Source of the DNA: Rubrivivax sp.
Lineage (GTDB): Bacteria; Pseudomonadota; Gammaproteobacteria; Burkholderiales; Burkholderiaceae_C
NCBI GenBank assembly: GCA_027484885.1
Contig: JAIXSD010000330.1
Location: forward strand, 1 to 9,591
Direction of reading: 5' to 3'
Length of the DNA: 9,591 nucleotides
A program made the translations under genes and the position numbers. Below the pieces are notes generated by a model. That model was given only the letters and a program-made list of their open reading frames with translations, was not told where the DNA came from and made no database searches. This document shows, piece by piece, positions 1 through 9,262 of the stretch (its first letter is position 1; each line of letters opens with the position of its first letter).

Positions 1-992
<992 letters not shown>

Positions 993-1036
993 TCAAGCTC
1001 TCCAAAAGGTCAAAAATTCGGTTTCGGCGCGCATCT

Positions 1037-1048
1037 TGCCAGCTGGCA
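1037..1048. other. 12-bp perfect palindrome in the kdsA-eno gap
   Basis: TGCCAGCTGGCA is a perfect palindrome lying 44 bp upstream of the eno start in the 112 bp non-coding gap (993-1104). It could be an operator half-site pair or a small RNA hairpin without a loop. A perfect 12-mer palindrome is expected about twice by chance in a window this long, so only its intergenic location makes it notable. The rest of the gap holds the eno Shine-Dalgarno and no recognisable promoter. Confidence 0.25.
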
Positions 1049-1104
1049 GTTACCGGCGCTGAACAATCGTGCGCGAGGCCCGCCCATGGGGCATGCAGGG
1101 CAAT

Positions 1105-1962
1105 TCAGGCCGAGAAGTCGTTCTCGAGCAGGGGCTGGCTCTTGACCACGCGGTCCAGGGCCACCAGCTGCTCCAGCAAGGCACGCATGCGCTGCAGCGG
1201 CACGGCGTTGGGGCCGTCGGACCAGGCCTCAGCCGGGCGCGGATGGGTTTCCATGAAGAGGCCTGCCACACCGGCGGCCACGCCGGCACGGGCCAGCACC
1301 GGCACCATCTCGCGGGCACCGCCGCTGCTGGTGCCTTGGCCGCCGGGCTTTTGCACCGAGTGGGTCACGTCGAACACCACCGGCGCGCCGGTCTTGCGCA
1401 TCTCGGCCAGGCTGCTCATGTCGGCGACCAGGTTGTTGTAGCCGAAGCTGACGCCCCGCTCGCAGGCCAGGAAGCGGTCCTCCGACAGGCCGGCTTCGCG
1501 CGCGGCGTCGCGGGCTTTGTCGACCACGTTCTTCATGTCCCAGGGGGCGAGGAACTGGCCCTTCTTGATATTGACCGGCTTGCCCGACTTGGCGACCGCA
1601 CGGATGAAATCCGTCTGGCGGCACAAGAAAGCTGGGGTCTGCAGCACATCGACGACGCTGGCGACCTCGGCCACCTGCGATTCGTCGTGCACGTCGGTGA
1701 TGATGGGCAGCTGCAACTGGCGGCGCACTTCATCGAGGATCTTCAGGCCGGCATCGATGCCGACGCCGCGCTTGGTCGAACCCGAGGAGCGGTTGGCCTT
1801 GTCGAAAGAGCCCTTGTAAATCAGCGGAATGCCCAGAGCCGTGCAGGCTTCCTTGAGCTGGCCGGCCACATCGATCGACATCTCCAGGCCCTCGATCGAG
1901 CAGGTACCGGCGATCAGGAAGAAAGGCCGGTCAATGCCGACCTCAAAACCGCAAAGCTTCAT
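1105..1962 (-). CDS. kdsA: 3-deoxy-D-manno-octulosonate 8-phosphate synthase, Cys (metal-dependent) type
   Basis: Cytosolic enzyme that condenses phosphoenolpyruvate with D-arabinose 5-phosphate to Kdo 8-phosphate, the first committed step toward Kdo for the lipopolysaccharide inner core. The 285 residues match the family length. Recognisable segments are FDKANRSS (53-60), TDVHDESQV (89-97), [10 protein letters not shown] (110-119), [10 protein letters not shown] (131-140), [15 protein letters not shown] (168-182), FDVTHSVQ (197-204), GLFMETHP (234-241) and SDGPNAVPL (248-256). By alignment from memory with the Aquifex enzyme, the metal ligand set is complete: Cys21, His201, Glu238 and Asp249. 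E. coli KdsA has Asn at the first position. The start is the ATG at 1960-1962, with AAGGA at 1972-1976 (9 nt spacing). It begins only 13 bp after the pyrG stop and the Shine-Dalgarno overlaps that stop, which argues for one operon and probable translational coupling. The AGTCSIEG signature differs from the commoner AGPCxxES. Confidence 0.97.
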   Translation of the reverse strand: MKLCGFEVGIDRPFFLIAGTCSIEGLEMSIDVAGQLKEACTALGIPLIYKGSFDKANRSSGSTKRGVGIDAGLKILDEVRRQLQLPIITDVHDESQVAEVASVVDVLQTPAFLCRQTDFIRAVAKSGKPVNIKKGQFLAPWDMKNVVDKARDAAREAGLSEDRFLACERGVSFGYNNLVADMSSLAEMRKTGAPVVFDVTHSVQKPGGQGTSSGGAREMVPVLARAGVAAGVAGLFMETHPRPAEAWSDGPNAVPLQRMRALLEQLVALDRVVKSQPLLENDFSA

Positions 1963-1971
1963 GGGCAGGTT

Positions 1972-1975
1972 TCCT

Positions 1976-1976
<1 letters not shown>
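1972..1976 (-). promoter_or_regulatory. kdsA ribosome binding site overlapping the pyrG stop
   Basis: AAGGA on the minus strand lies 9 nt upstream of the kdsA ATG. It shares its first base with the TGA stop of pyrG (1976-1978), so ribosomes terminating on pyrG would be positioned over the kdsA initiation region. Coupling is inferred from this geometry. Confidence 0.7.
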
Positions 1977-3669
<1,693 letters not shown>

Positions 3670-3707
3670 GCGAGGCCCGGCGCAGCACTCGGACAGCGGC
3701 CCGGGAA

Positions 3708-4529
3708 TCAGTCCGCGGCCGGTGTGGAAAGCTGCATGGCCTCCAGCAACTGCAGCACCAGGGCGGCCGTGTCGTCGGGGCGCTCGAAGGGGAAGAGGTG
3801 GCTGCCCTCCATCCAGACGAATCGGGGCCCGGCCAGGGCTTTGCTGGCTGCGGCGCCCGCCTGGCGCAGCTCCTCGGACTGGGTGCCCGCCACAAAGGCC
3901 ACCGGGCAGTGCAGCGGGTGGCGGCGTAGCAGGCTGGGCAGGTGATGGGGCAGTGTGTCGTAGATGCGGGTCTCGATCTCGCGGTGAAAGCGCAGGCGGC
4001 TGCGGCCTTCATGCTCCTCAAAGCCGCCGTCGACATAGTCTTGCAGCACCCGAGGGTCCCAGCGTGCAAACTTGTGCTTGCTGGCGAAATGGGCCATCAC
4101 CGCCGTGCGATCCGGCCATTCGTAGCGGCGCTGGCTGGACACCTTGCCCGGCGAGACGCGGTGGATCAGGCGTGTGGCCTTGGCCACCCGCACGCTCTGG
4201 GCGCGCCAGCCGCTGACCACGGGCGAGTCCAGCATCACCAGGCTTTGCACCAGCTCCGGCCGCTGGCAGGCGACCAGCAGGCTCAGCATGCCGCCCAGGG
4301 AATGGCCAACCAGGCTGACCGGCCCGCTGGGCTTTACTTCCGTGTGGATGAAATCGATCAGCTCATCGCGCAGATGCGGCCAGTTGTTGCTGACCGGATA
4401 AGCCGGGTTGTGGCCGATCTGCGGCAGGGCGTGGACCTGCCAGCCGGCGCGCCGCCAGGCCTCGAAATGCAGGCGGTAGCAGGCGGCACCGAAGCCGTTG
4501 GCGTGCGAGAAAACGAGTGTCCGGTTCAT
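3708..4529 (-). CDS. Alpha/beta hydrolase of unknown substrate
   Basis: Predicted soluble serine hydrolase of the alpha/beta-hydrolase fold, 273 residues, no signal peptide or membrane segment seen. The nucleophile elbow GHSLGG (75-80) supplies Ser77. The N-terminal LVFSHANGFGAACY (5-18) is the oxyanion-hole strand and loop. EGSHLFPFERP (241-251) supplies the catalytic His244. The acid is uncertain: Glu219 in AGTQSEE after the strand FVAG, or Asp101 in MLDSP. The substrate cannot be told from sequence. The ATG at 4527-4529 lies 24 bp after the mutS stop in the same frame, and AGGA abuts the ATG with no useful spacing, so expression probably depends on ribosomes arriving from mutS. No in-frame alternative start lies between that stop and the ATG. 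The start fits the family, whose members begin just before the first beta strand. A role in mismatch repair is not implied; proximity may be only transcriptional. Confidence 0.88.
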   Translation of the reverse strand: MNRTLVFSHANGFGAACYRLHFEAWRRAGWQVHALPQIGHNPAYPVSNNWPHLRDELIDFIHTEVKPSGPVSLVGHSLGGMLSLLVACQRPELVQSLVMLDSPVVSGWRAQSVRVAKATRLIHRVSPGKVSSQRRYEWPDRTAVMAHFASKHKFARWDPRVLQDYVDGGFEEHEGRSRLRFHREIETRIYDTLPHHLPSLLRRHPLHCPVAFVAGTQSEELRQAGAAASKALAGPRFVWMEGSHLFPFERPDDTAALVLQLLEAMQLSTPAAD

Positions 4530-4553
4530 TCCTGAGGGCGCCGGGCGGCGGGG

Positions 4554-7148
4554 CTAGTCGGCCTGGCTCAGCTTTTTGAGCCGGTAGACCAGGTCCAGCG
4601 CCTCGCGCGGCGTGAGCGTGTCGGGGTCCACATCATTGATGGCTTGGCTCAGCGCGCTTGTCGCTTGCGAGACAGGCGGCGGCTCGGGCGCGGCCGGCGG
4701 TGGCGCGAAGAGATCGATCTGCGCCTGGCCTTCGCCGGCCTTGGCTTCCAGCGCCTCCAGCGTGGCCCGCGCCTGGCGCACCAGGGAGGCGGGCATGCCG
4801 GCCAAACGCGCCACCTGCACGCCATAGCTGCGGCTGGCCGGGCCCGGCTGGATCTCGTGCAGGAAGACGATGTCGTCGCCGCTTTCGACCGCGCCGACAT
4901 GGCAGTTGATGGCCTGCGCGTGCTTGCTCGGGAACTCGGTCAGCTCGAAGTAATGGGTGGCGAAGAGCGTGAAGGCGCGGCTCTTGTCATGCAAATGGCT
5001 GGCGATGGCGCCGGCCAGGGCCAGGCCGTCGAAGGTGGAGGTGCCGCGGCCGATCTCGTCCATCAGCACCAGGGACTGCTCGGTGGCGCTGTGCAGAATC
5101 GCCGCGCCCTCGGTCATCTCCAGCATGAAGGTGGACTGGGCATTGGCCAGGTCGTCGGCCGCGCCGATGCGGGTGTGGATGGCGTCCATGGGCCCCAGCC
5201 GGCAGGCACTGGCCGGCACATAGCTGCCGATGGCCGCCAGCAGGCTGATCAGGGCCACCTGGCGCATGAAAGTGCTCTTGCCGCCCATATTCGGGCCGGT
5301 GATCACGGCCATGCGGGTGCGGGCATCGAGCCGGCAGTCATTGGCCATGAACTCGCCGGCGCCGGTTTCACGTAGGCGCGATTCCACCACCGGATGGCGA
5401 CCTTGGCTGATGTCGATGCAGGGCTGGTTGACGAACTCCGGCCGGCACCAGTTGAGGGTGGCGGCGCGCTCGGCCAGCGCGGCCAGGGCATCGAGGCTGG
5501 CCAGGGCGCGGCCCAGGGCCGAGAGTGGCTGCAGCGATTCGATCAACCAGTCGATCAGCTGCTCGAACAGCAGCTTCTCGCGCGCCAGCGAGCGCTCTTG
5601 CGCCGACAAGGCCTTGTCCTCGAAGGCCTTGAGCTCGGGTGTGATATAGCGCTCGGCGTTCTTCAGGGTCTGGCGGCGCTGGTAGTCGCTCGGCACCTTG
5701 TCCACCTGGCCCTGAGTCACCTCGATGTAGAAGCCATGCACCTTGTTGAACTGCACGCGAAGATTCGGGATGCCGGTGCGAGCGCGCTCGCGGGTTTCGA
5801 GGTCCAGCAAGAAGGCGTCGCAGTTGTTCTGGATGGCGCGCAACTCGTCCAGCTCGGCATCAAAGCCGCTGGCGATCACGCCGCTGTCGCGCACCAGCAC
5901 TGCCGGCTCTTCGGCAATCGCGCGGCTCAGCATCTGCTCCAGCTCGGGCGAGGCCAGCAGGCCTTGGGCCAACTGATCGAGCAGCTCACTGCTGCCGGCT
6001 GGTACGGTCTGCTGCAGCTCGGGCAGGATGTGCAAAGTGGCGCGCAGGCCGGCCAGCTCGCGCGGGCGCACCTGGCGCAGGGCGATGCGGGCGGCGATGC
6101 GCTCGACATCCGAGACCTGGCGCAGCGCCTCACGCAGCGGCTCGGGCCGGGCCTGCAGCAGGGCGGCGATGGCGCCGTGGCGGGCCAGGGCTTCGGCGCG
6201 ATCGCGCTTGGGGTGCAGCAGCCAGTGGCGCAGGGCGCGGCTGCCCATGCCGGTGCGGCAGCTGTCCAGCAGGGAGAGCAGGGTGGGGCTGGTCTCGCCG
6301 CGCAGGGTCTGCGTCAGCTCCAGATTGCGCTGGGTGGCGGGCGGCAGGTCCAGCAGCTCGCTGCTGCGCTGCACGCTGAGCGCGCGCACATGGGCCAGGG
6401 CCCGGCCTTGCGTGTGTTCGGCATAGCTGAGCAGGGCGGCGGCGGCCGCTTGCGCGGCCGTCATCTGCTGCGCGTTGTAGCCGGCCAGGCTGGCCACGCC
6501 GAGTTGCTCGCAGAGCTTGCGTGCGCCCAGGGCGGTGTCGAACTGCCAGCTCGGGCGGTTGGTGATGGGTGCGCGAGCAGCCAGCACGGCGCCGGGCTGG
6601 CGCTCGCGGTCCACCAGCACCTCGGCCGGGCTCAGGCGGGCCAGCCAGGAGGGCAGCTCGCGCTCCGTGCATTCGGCCAGGCCCAGCTGGCCCTGAGTCA
6701 GCGAGAGCCAGGCCAGGCCGTGGGTCTTGCCCTGTTGCACGACCGAGAGCAGCACCGAATCCTGCTTGTCGGCCAGCAACTCGCTGTCGGTGACCGTGCC
6801 GGGCGTGACCACGCGCACCACCTTGCGCTCGACCGGGCCTTTGGAGGTGGCCACATCGCCGACCTGCTCAGCAATCGCCACCGCCTCGCCCAGCTTGATC
6901 AGCTTGGCCAGATAACTCTCCAGCGCATGGACCGGCACGCCGGCCATCACCACCGGCTCGCCGGCGCTTTGGCCGCGGGTGGTCAGGGTGATGTCAAGCA
7001 ACTGGTTGCACTTGCGGGCGTCGTCGAAGAAGACCTCGTAAAAATCGCCCATGCGGAAGAACACCAGCTCCTCGGGGTGCTCGTGCTTGATGCGCAGGTA
7101 CTGCGCCATCACCGGCGTGTGGGCAGAGAAATCCGGGGCGTGGCTCAT
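4554..7148 (-). CDS. mutS: DNA mismatch repair ATPase MutS
   Basis: Recognises base mismatches and small loops in DNA and recruits MutL to begin strand-directed repair. The 864 residues compare with 853 in E. coli. The N-terminal mismatch-binding domain carries the F-x-E motif in GDFYE, with Phe36 for stacking on the mismatch and Glu38. The connector, lever and clamp regions fill about 125-570, including [11 protein letters not shown] (468-478). The ATPase domain has Walker [10 protein letters not shown] (618-626), the signature-loop region STFMLEM (672-678), Walker B LVLMDE (693-698, Asp697 and Glu698) and FATHY (729-733). After the ATPase domain a Pro/Ala-rich linker (about 802-835) contains QIDLF (810-814), a good beta-clamp binding motif, and the tail [20 protein letters not shown] is the usual C-terminal oligomerisation helix region. 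The start [14 protein letters not shown] aligns with E. coli MutS, although no clear Shine-Dalgarno precedes it. It follows the suhB terminator by about 40 bp; no obvious promoter is seen there. Confidence 0.98.
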   Translation of the reverse strand: MSHAPDFSAHTPVMAQYLRIKHEHPEELVFFRMGDFYEVFFDDARKCNQLLDITLTTRGQSAGEPVVMAGVPVHALESYLAKLIKLGEAVAIAEQVGDVATSKGPVERKVVRVVTPGTVTDSELLADKQDSVLLSVVQQGKTHGLAWLSLTQGQLGLAECTERELPSWLARLSPAEVLVDRERQPGAVLAARAPITNRPSWQFDTALGARKLCEQLGVASLAGYNAQQMTAAQAAAAALLSYAEHTQGRALAHVRALSVQRSSELLDLPPATQRNLELTQTLRGETSPTLLSLLDSCRTGMGSRALRHWLLHPKRDRAEALARHGAIAALLQARPEPLREALRQVSDVERIAARIALRQVRPRELAGLRATLHILPELQQTVPAGSSELLDQLAQGLLASPELEQMLSRAIAEEPAVLVRDSGVIASGFDAELDELRAIQNNCDAFLLDLETRERARTGIPNLRVQFNKVHGFYIEVTQGQVDKVPSDYQRRQTLKNAERYITPELKAFEDKALSAQERSLAREKLLFEQLIDWLIESLQPLSALGRALASLDALAALAERAATLNWCRPEFVNQPCIDISQGRHPVVESRLRETGAGEFMANDCRLDARTRMAVITGPNMGGKSTFMRQVALISLLAAIGSYVPASACRLGPMDAIHTRIGAADDLANAQSTFMLEMTEGAAILHSATEQSLVLMDEIGRGTSTFDGLALAGAIASHLHDKSRAFTLFATHYFELTEFPSKHAQAINCHVGAVESGDDIVFLHEIQPGPASRSYGVQVARLAGMPASLVRQARATLEALEAKAGEGQAQIDLFAPPPAAPEPPPVSQATSALSQAINDVDPDTLTPREALDLVYRLKKLSQAD

Positions 7149-7188
7149 GGTCGAGATGCAGGCTGGGAGATGCGGGCGTCAGAAATGA

Positions 7189-7215
7189 ACAAAGCCCTCG
7201 GGCGGAGGGCTTTGT
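7189..7215 (-). terminator. Rho-independent terminator after suhB
   Basis: ACAAAGCCCTC and GAGGGCTTTGT form a perfect 11-bp stem with loop CGCCC on the minus strand. The 3' arm ends in TTTGT and continues TCATTTCT, a moderately U-rich tail. It lies 35-61 bp after the suhB stop and 41 bp before the mutS start, so it should separate suhB from mutS, at least partly. The symmetric stem might also work on the other strand, but nothing is transcribed towards it from the left. Confidence 0.8.
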
Positions 7216-7226
7216 CGGTCAGGGGT

Positions 7227-7242
7227 GCTGAGACAGCTCAGC
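7227..7242 (-). terminator. Second hairpin just after the suhB stop
   Basis: GCTGAG and CTCAGC pair as a perfect 6-bp stem with a 4-nt loop CTGT, starting 8 nt after the suhB stop. No U-run follows. Together with the stronger stem at 7189-7215 it forms a tandem hairpin 3' end, probably stabilising the transcript end or assisting termination. Confidence 0.45.
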
Positions 7243-7249
7243 GCGCAGT

Positions 7250-8230
7250 TTAAGCGCCTTCGCCACCCAGTTCATCCTTGCGGATGCGTACCGCGGCGCG
7301 CTTCTTCGGTGCGGCAGCGGCGTCGGCGGCCAGAACACCCGCAGCGTCCGCTGTCTTCTTCTTGCCGGCGGCCTTGGCGTCTGCCGGCTTGGCATCGCCC
7401 TCGGCGTCTTCTGCCGTGATCACGCGGGTGTAGGGCGCCAGGATCTGCACCAGCTGGCCGTAGATCTTGGGGCTGCCGGCCACCACTTCGCGCTGGTGCA
7501 GGAAGTCGGCTTCGCCGGTGAAGTTGCCGATCAGGCCACCGGCTTCGGTGATGATCAGCGAGCCCGCGGCCACATCCCAGGGCTGCAGGCCGGTCTCAAA
7601 AAACGCGTCGTAGTAGCCAGCGGCCACGTAGCAGAGGTCCAGGGCGGCCGCGCCCGGGCGGCGCAGGCCGGCGCACTCGACCATCACCGCCTCGAACATC
7701 TTCATATAGCGCTTGAAGTTGTCGCCGCGGCGGAAGGGGAAACCGGTGCCGATCAGGGCGTCGCTCAGGCGGGTGCGCTTGGAGACGCGCAGGCGGCGGT
7801 CGTTCAGGAAAGCGCCGCGGCCCTTGGTGGCGTAGAACAGGTCGTTGCGGGTCGGGTCGTAGACGACGGCCTGTTGCACCACGCCGCGGTGAGCCAGCGC
7901 GATCGACACGCAGTACATGGGCAGGCCGTGGATGAAGTTGGTGGTGCCGTCCAGGGGGTCGATGATCCAGACGAATTCGGAATGCTTGGCGCCGTACTCG
8001 CGGCCCGACTCTTCGGCGAGGATGCCGTGGTCAGGGTAGGCCTGGAGCAGGGTTTCGATGATGACTTTTTCTGCCGCTTGGTCCACCTCGGTCACGAAGT
8101 CATTGGGCGACTTGGTGTTGATCTTCAGGATATCGAGGTCCATCGAGGCGCGGTTGATGATGGCGCCAGCTGCACGTGCCGCTTTGATGGCGACATTGAG
8201 CATGGGATGGAGTGAAGCTTGCTGCGACAT
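7250..8230 (-). CDS. suhB: Inositol-1-monophosphatase family protein SuhB with extended C-terminal tail
   Basis: Mg-dependent phosphatase of the inositol monophosphatase family. In E. coli, SuhB also binds NusA and joins the ribosomal-RNA antitermination complex. The metal site is intact: Glu73 in ILAEESG, Asp91 and Asp94 in [14 protein letters not shown], and Asp219 in [10 protein letters not shown]. Other family segments are NDFVTEVD (43-50), FPFRRGD (164-170) and [16 protein letters not shown] (190-205). The catalytic fold ends near 267, matching the 267-residue E. coli protein, but this one has 326 residues. The extra tail (about 268-326) is rich in Ala, Lys and Asp, with KKK (290-292) and [10 protein letters not shown] (309-318). 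The ATG at 8228-8230 has AAGG at 8 nt spacing; Met10 is an internal alternative, but the family homology begins at residue 7-10 and the Shine-Dalgarno favours the upstream ATG. It is divergent from trmJ, the same arrangement as in E. coli and Pseudomonas. The gene ends at tandem hairpins. Confidence 0.95.
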   Translation of the reverse strand: MSQQASLHPMLNVAIKAARAAGAIINRASMDLDILKINTKSPNDFVTEVDQAAEKVIIETLLQAYPDHGILAEESGREYGAKHSEFVWIIDPLDGTTNFIHGLPMYCVSIALAHRGVVQQAVVYDPTRNDLFYATKGRGAFLNDRRLRVSKRTRLSDALIGTGFPFRRGDNFKRYMKMFEAVMVECAGLRRPGAAALDLCYVAAGYYDAFFETGLQPWDVAAGSLIITEAGGLIGNFTGEADFLHQREVVAGSPKIYGQLVQILAPYTRVITAEDAEGDAKPADAKAAGKKKTADAAGVLAADAAAAPKKRAAVRIRKDELGGEGA

Positions 8231-8306
8231 GCGTGAAACCTTGCCTGAAGAAGGAGGGTTGAGGTGGATTGGCGAAGAAAAAGAGCGTGCCTGGTGCTGC
8301 GGCCGG

Positions 8307-8322
8307 CCCGAAACTGTTCGGG
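8307..8322. other. Inverted repeat in the suhB-trmJ divergent region
   Basis: CCCGAA-ACTG-TTCGGG is a perfect 6-bp inverted repeat with a 4-base spacer, extendable by two G-T pairs on the plus strand. If suhB transcription starts near 8346, it lies in the suhB leader as an RNA hairpin; alternatively it may be a protein operator upstream of the trmJ promoter. Function is not known. Confidence 0.35.
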
Positions 8323-8341
8323 TTCAGGGCGGCGAGCCTAG

Positions 8342-8347
8342 GATAAT
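8342..8347 (+). promoter_or_regulatory. Candidate -10 element for trmJ
   Basis: GATAAT (five of six matches to TATAAT) lies 27 bp upstream of the TTG start. A transcript beginning near 8354 would have a leader of about 20 nt that just includes the GAGG ribosome binding site at 8362-8365. No good -35 hexamer is found at normal spacing. Confidence 0.4.
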
Positions 8348-8352
8348 CCCGC

Positions 8353-8380
8353 ATTTTAACCGAGGCGCGGGTTTTGCCTA
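8353..8380 (-). promoter_or_regulatory. Candidate suhB promoter overlapping the trmJ start
   Basis: On the minus strand TAGGCA (8375-8380, four of six matches to TTGACA) is followed after 16 bp by TAAAAT (8353-8358, five of six matches to TATAAT). Transcription would begin near 8346, giving a suhB leader of about 115 nt. The element overlaps the trmJ ribosome binding site and TTG codon, so the two directions would compete for polymerase. Assignment is by eye. Confidence 0.4.
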
Positions 8381-9159
8381 GCGATTCCTTGGCCGATCTT
8401 TTTGATTCTGCCCGGCTGACCCCGGCGCCCCGCGTTGATATGACACGTTTTGTCTTGATTCAGACCAGCCACCCCGGCAATGTGGGCGCCACCGCCCGGG
8501 CCATGAAGGTGATGGGTTTCTCCGAGCTGGTGCTGGTGCGGCCGCGCTTTGCCGATGTACTGAGCCAGGAAGAGACCGTGGCCATGGCCAGCGGCGCGGC
8601 CGACATCCTCACCCGGGCGCGCATCGTCGACAGCCTGGAAGAGGCACTCGACGGCGTCACCTTTGCCTGCGCCACGGCCATGACGCCGCGCGACTTCGGC
8701 CCGCCGGTGCGCGAGCCGCGGTCGCTGTTTGCCGAGCTGGCGGCCTCCGAGCACAAGCTGGGCTTGGTCTTCGGCTCCGAGCGCTACGGCATGAGCAACG
8801 AAGATGTGTACCGCTGCCACGCGGTGCTGTCGATTCCCACCCATCCGGATTACGGCTCGCTGAATCTGGCCCAGGCCGTGCAGCTGCTGGCCTACGACTG
8901 GCGCCAGGCGCTGGGCGGCTTCAGCGTGGCGGCGCGCACGCCCGACCCGAATCTGGCCGATGCGCGCGCGGTGCAGGGCTTGCTCACGCATCTGCAGGCC
9001 TCGCTGGAGCAGATCGGCTTTTTGGACCCAGCCGCGCCGCGCAAGCTGATGCCGCGGCTGAACCAGCTCTTCAACCGGGCGCAGCTGAGCAGCGAGGAAG
9101 TGCACATCCTGCGCGGCATTGCCCGGGCGATGGTGGAAGCACCGAAGCGTGACGCGTGA
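8374..9159 (+). CDS. trmJ: tRNA (cytidine/uridine-32-2'-O-)-methyltransferase TrmJ
   Basis: SPOUT-family methyltransferase that uses S-adenosylmethionine to 2'-O-methylate the nucleotide at position 32 in the tRNA anticodon loop. From the TTG start it has 261 residues; the E. coli protein has 246. The N-terminal motif SHPGNVGATARAMK (32-45) carries the conserved Arg42. The knot region is FGSERYGMSNEDVYRCH (133-149) followed by IPTHPDYGSLNLAQAVQLLAYD (154-175 region), which forms the cofactor-binding trefoil knot. The C-terminal helical region ends near LRGIARAM (246-253). TTG at 8374-8376 is preferred because GAGG (8362-8365) lies 8 nt upstream and a stop is in frame at 8344-8346. The in-frame ATG at 8440 (239-residue product, starting just before RFVLIQTSH) has no Shine-Dalgarno and is the alternative. 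It is divergent from suhB and followed by cysE. Confidence 0.94.
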   Translation: MPSDSLADLFDSARLTPAPRVDMTRFVLIQTSHPGNVGATARAMKVMGFSELVLVRPRFADVLSQEETVAMASGAADILTRARIVDSLEEALDGVTFACATAMTPRDFGPPVREPRSLFAELAASEHKLGLVFGSERYGMSNEDVYRCHAVLSIPTHPDYGSLNLAQAVQLLAYDWRQALGGFSVAARTPDPNLADARAVQGLLTHLQASLEQIGFLDPAAPRKLMPRLNQLFNRAQLSSEEVHILRGIARAMVEAPKRDA

Positions 9160-9193
9160 AGCGCGACGGTTGAACCCAGTCTCTGGCTCCTTC

Positions 9194-9218
9194 AGCCCGT
9201 CTCGAACGGGCTTTCTCC
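9194..9218 (+). terminator. Terminator after trmJ
   Basis: AGCCCGT (9194-9200) and ACGGGCT (9206-9212) form a perfect 7-bp stem with loop CTCGA, followed by TTCTCC. It starts 35 bp after the trmJ stop and ends 45 bp before cysE, so it probably ends the trmJ transcript and leaves cysE with its own promoter. The tail is short, so read-through is possible. Confidence 0.65.
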
Positions 9219-9262
9219 GCCGCCGCTAAACTGGCCGACCTCCGTTTGCTTCACCCCCTCCC

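Noticed and set aside
3675..3705. CCCGG...CCGGG inverted repeat after the hydrolase as a terminator
   Set aside because: Only about 5 bp of stem with a long loop and no U-run; more likely a chance result of GC-rich sequence.
6569..6793. Arg/Pro/Ala-rich open frame opposite mutS
   Set aside because: Low-complexity antisense translation inside the MutS connector and lever region.
5394..7253. 619-residue open frame on the plus strand antisense to mutS
   Set aside because: It is the opposite-strand frame of a high-GC gene, with low-complexity Gln/Ala/Gly/Leu composition, no recognisable domain, and mutS fully explains the conservation here.
7496..8215. 239-residue open frame antisense to suhB
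   Set aside because: Contained inside suhB, no motif, antisense composition.
8100..8354. 84-residue minus-strand frame upstream of and overlapping suhB, a possible leader peptide
   Set aside because: It overlaps suhB out of frame by over 120 bp, its ATG lies at the predicted promoter rather than within the transcript, and no ribosome binding site supports it.
8356..9105. 249-residue minus-strand frame opposite trmJ
   Set aside because: Shadow of trmJ; Gln/His/Arg-rich and without recognisable domain.
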